A DNA stretch of 64,000 bases from Deltaproteobacteria bacterium (GTDB taxonomy: Bacteria > Desulfobacterota > Desulfuromonadia > Desulfuromonadales > Geopsychrobacteraceae). Under the pieces are notes generated by a model. It searched no databases. It was given only the letters and a program-made list of their open reading frames with translations, and was not told the origin of the DNA. A program made the position numbers and the translations under genes. Each line of letters opens with the position of its first letter. Position 1 is the stretch's first letter. The stretch is taken from NCBI GenBank assembly GCA_024279255.1, contig JAJRRT010000064.1:1-64000 (forward strand), given 5' to 3'. Of this stretch, positions 62,113 through 64,000 are shown one piece after another.

Positions 62113-62190
62113 AAGGCTGGACCAATGCTCGACGGAGCAACGGCCAACACTTTTACCCCGCGTTCTCCCTCCTGACGCGGGGTATTTTTT
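62113..62190 (+). ncRNA. Candidate small RNA, about 78 nt
   Basis: Begins about seven bases past the TATAAT. A stem-loop GGCTG ... CGGCC encloses TGCTC-gacg-GAGCA; a single-stranded stretch AACACTTTT leads to the terminator stem ACCCCGCGT (62155-62163) and ACGCGGGGT (62175-62183) with T6. No ribosome site or ORF. The neighbouring gene is convergent, so this is an independent transcript. Two GGA triplets in exposed positions could bind CsrA (speculative). Confidence 0.6.
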
Positions 62191-62275
62191 ATAGAATGAA
62201 CAATTTTATGATTATCGAATGCTATATATTCAGCTGGGACCCATGACGACATGAAGTCCTACGTTTTAATCGATA

Positions 62276-63925
62276 TCAGTTTTTGAAGATTTTCAAAAGA
62301 TGAGGAACCAGTTGCTTTTTACGCGACAAAACCCCACTGGCTAGATATAAGTTCGATTCTTGTTGCGGGTAACCAAGCAGCAAAGAGAGTTCTTTAGGAC
62401 CTGCAGTCAGTAACAAACTGGTCCCTTCGACAATATCTGTCACCAGCAATGCCGCTAGAAGGTAGCCCTTCTCTTTACGCAAGCAGGCCAGCTCCTCTTC
62501 TAGTTCTAGTTTGCGACTCTGAAATGTATGAAAACTGACAACTTCAACCTGCCCCAAGCCTAAAGTCTGCCCAGAAACTTCATATTCTTTAAAATCGGTC
62601 GTAAGAAGTTGTCGTGCTCCTATCTCCGCGGCCATAGGACTATTGGAAGAAAAGATCCGGGCTCCAAACACATCAAAATCAAGATCGGCTAATTTCGCCA
62701 GCCAGAAACAGATCTCACGATCAATGGAAGTGGTGGTCGGAGATTTCAAAATAACGGTATCAGATAAAAGCCCCGACAACAGCAGACCAGCAACCAAAGG
62801 AGTGGGTATGATATCTGCCTGTCGATAAAGAGTAGCAATAAGCGTACACGTACTGCCCAAAGGCTGGTTGATAAAACGGATCGGCCGATCCGTTTGAAAG
62901 TTACCCAAGCGGTGATGATCGATCACTTCGACAATCTCAACTGTATCTGCACCGGGAATAGCCTGACTCAGCTCATTATGATCGACCAGAATCAATTTAA
63001 TCGGTGAATTTTTGAGCAGATGACTTTTACTTGCGATTCCGATAATTAGGCCATCGTCGTCGACAACAATAGCTCCGACAGCATCCTGATGTAGCAATTT
63101 CAATCGAAGATCAGAGAGCAATTCCGAACGACCAACCTGTAAAAACTCCTTACCTATTAAGGCTGAGACAGGTGTTGCCAGACGAGTCAACCAGCAGCAA
63201 TTTGCAGTATCAAAGGGGCTAGAGATAAGGGACACTTGAGCGATACGAGCACTTTCAATCAGTGCTTCATCAAGCGGTGCACCTCCTGACAGAATGAGCA
63301 TCCGCACCCCGGCGGCAATCGCAGCAGCGATAATTTCAGGACGATGGCCAGTAATCAGGACACTTTGCCGGGGCTCTATACTTTTAAGCCAGGCACTGAA
63401 TGAGTGTGAGTCACGCGCGCCGACGTAAAGATTAAGGTCTTCGAGGTTATCGCCCTGGTAGAGGGTCCCAACTTGCGCTTGCAGACAACTCGCAACAGAC
63501 CTGGAATTGACGCGGACACGTCGCATTTCACCAGCTTCCGTTGGCAGTAAAAACAGCTCAGTGATCTCTTTCAGCAGAAGTAATCCATGTGGCTTTTTCA
63601 GGCTATCAACAACTGGTAACATCCTTATTTTATGACGATGATATAACTCAAGTGCAGCGGACAAGGGTTCATTCAGATTGATCATCACCGGTTCATCGGT
63701 GATGATATCTCCAACGCGCGGGTAGACATCGGACAGATGCTTGGGGGAGGGTTGACCGAAATGCTCCAGCACAAATTCGGTCTGTAAATTTAGATTTCCT
63801 GCACAGGCCGGGAAAATATTTTTTTCGCCCTGGATACGCAAAAGCTCCGCATAAGCGATGGCACTACAGATCGAATCGGTATCAGGGTTGCGATGACCGA
63901 TAACATAAGTCGTTGATTTATTCAT
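62276..63925 (-). CDS. ppaC: Manganese-dependent inorganic pyrophosphatase with CBS/DRTGG insert
   Basis: 549 residues from ATG 63925. Family II pyrophosphatase: DHH domain with VIGHRNPDTDSICSAIAYAE, then two CBS units (about 65-125 and 235-300) around a DRTGG domain (about 130-230), the return of the DHH core (VIDHHRLGNF), and DHHA2 (about 400-549). CBS/DRTGG forms bind adenine nucleotides that switch activity. Neither start choice has a good ribosome site; overlap with the upstream stop suggests translational coupling. Confidence 0.92.
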   Translation of the reverse strand: MNKSTTYVIGHRNPDTDSICSAIAYAELLRIQGEKNIFPACAGNLNLQTEFVLEHFGQPSPKHLSDVYPRVGDIITDEPVMINLNEPLSAALELYHRHKIRMLPVVDSLKKPHGLLLLKEITELFLLPTEAGEMRRVRVNSRSVASCLQAQVGTLYQGDNLEDLNLYVGARDSHSFSAWLKSIEPRQSVLITGHRPEIIAAAIAAGVRMLILSGGAPLDEALIESARIAQVSLISSPFDTANCCWLTRLATPVSALIGKEFLQVGRSELLSDLRLKLLHQDAVGAIVVDDDGLIIGIASKSHLLKNSPIKLILVDHNELSQAIPGADTVEIVEVIDHHRLGNFQTDRPIRFINQPLGSTCTLIATLYRQADIIPTPLVAGLLLSGLLSDTVILKSPTTTSIDREICFWLAKLADLDFDVFGARIFSSNSPMAAEIGARQLLTTDFKEYEVSGQTLGLGQVEVVSFHTFQSRKLELEEELACLRKEKGYLLAALLVTDIVEGTSLLLTAGPKELSLLLGYPQQESNLYLASGVLSRKKQLVPHLLKIFKN

Positions 63926-63933
63926 GATGTATT

Positions 63934-64000
63934 TCAAGGGAGTTGACGAGGCTCTGTGACGTGGACCAGTTCCCCGCGCACATCACCTAATCCGATAACG
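63934..64000 (-). CDS. 3' end of an unidentified upstream gene
   Basis: The minus strand reads VIGLGDVRGELVHVTEPRQL in frame, plus P and TGA at 63934, which lies next to the ppaC start. Only 21 codons are visible, too few for identification. Confidence 0.45.
   Translation of the reverse strand, partial: VIGLGDVRGELVHVTEPRQLP

Noticed and set aside
62113-62190. Guanidine-II (mini-ykkC), fluoride or c-di-GMP-I riboswitch
   Set aside because: Loop sequences do not match (GACG rather than ACGR closed by C-G; no GEMM or crcB core), and no gene follows on the same strand.

Overview
The window looks like a chromosome segment of a desulfuromonad (Geobacter/Desulfuromonas/Pelobacter-type deltaproteobacterium). 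Signs of this are a multiheme c-type cytochrome, many lipoproteins, several sensor kinases and sigma-54 response regulators, a GeoRSP-like PqqD/radical-SAM pair, a long CBS/DRTGG-type manganese pyrophosphatase, and a high-affinity cbb3 oxidase. I saw no rRNA, tRNA, CRISPR array, prophage or replication origin. The only mobile-element trace is a 35-codon remnant of an IS110-type transposase near 61.9 kb.

Layout. 1-904 (minus): a radical-SAM protein cut by the window edge, and its PqqD-like partner. 1098-10190 (minus): ten tightly packed genes for an almost entirely exported or membrane set: a haem-binding ethylbenzene-dehydrogenase-gamma-like lipoprotein, a carboxypeptidase-regulatory-like lipoprotein, a HEAT-repeat lipoprotein, a NapH/NosR-type polyferredoxin, a small binding-protein-like protein, two NosD-like beta-helix proteins, a PhnD-like binding lipoprotein, a small anchored protein and a YedE-type transporter. 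A near-consensus sigma-54 promoter precedes it, and an NtrC-type regulator gene lies immediately upstream. I regard this as the best candidate for an undescribed system. 12-19.3 kb: cysE, an Rrf2 regulator, nifS/iscS, mnmA and mtaB form a cysteine/Fe-S/tRNA-thiolation operon, next to a GAF kinase with a degenerate receiver. 19.6-25.4 kb: class I fumarase, a VanZ-like protein, an N-acetylglutamate-synthase-like NAT protein, a pterin dehydratase, and a long AT-rich gap with strand-specific terminators.

25.5-36.4 kb: M42 peptidase, PHP phosphatase, miaB, a PH-like membrane protein, an M48-like lipoprotein that has lost the catalytic Glu of HExxH, AMMECR1, rubredoxin, an OmpA lipoprotein, and a methionine synthase split into two overlapping genes. 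36.7-43.3 kb: a c-di-GMP-flavoured group (MshEN protein, unknown protein, HDOD-GGDEF protein), argS, a YkgJ protein and an RRM protein. 43.4-50.2 kb (minus): a kinase/sigma-54 regulator pair, a polyprenyl diphosphate synthase and another kinase. 50.4-58.2 kb (plus): a complete cbb3 oxidase locus (ccoN, a ccoO with an added haem-c domain, ccoQ, a haem-less ccoP stub, ccoG, ccoH, ccoI, ccoS, a SafE-type protein). 58.2-64 kb: a membrane-bound XRE regulator divergent from a tetrahaem cytochrome, a PAS sensor kinase, the IS110 remnant, a promoter-terminator unit that looks like a small RNA gene, and the manganese pyrophosphatase.

How the parts fit: the cbb3 locus handles micro-oxic respiration or oxygen scavenging, fumarase serves the TCA cycle, and the sulfur operon supplies Fe-S clusters and thiolated tRNA. 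The sigma-54 envelope operon probably serves a periplasmic redox process whose substrate cannot be read from sequence. All family calls come from reading motifs, without database searches.
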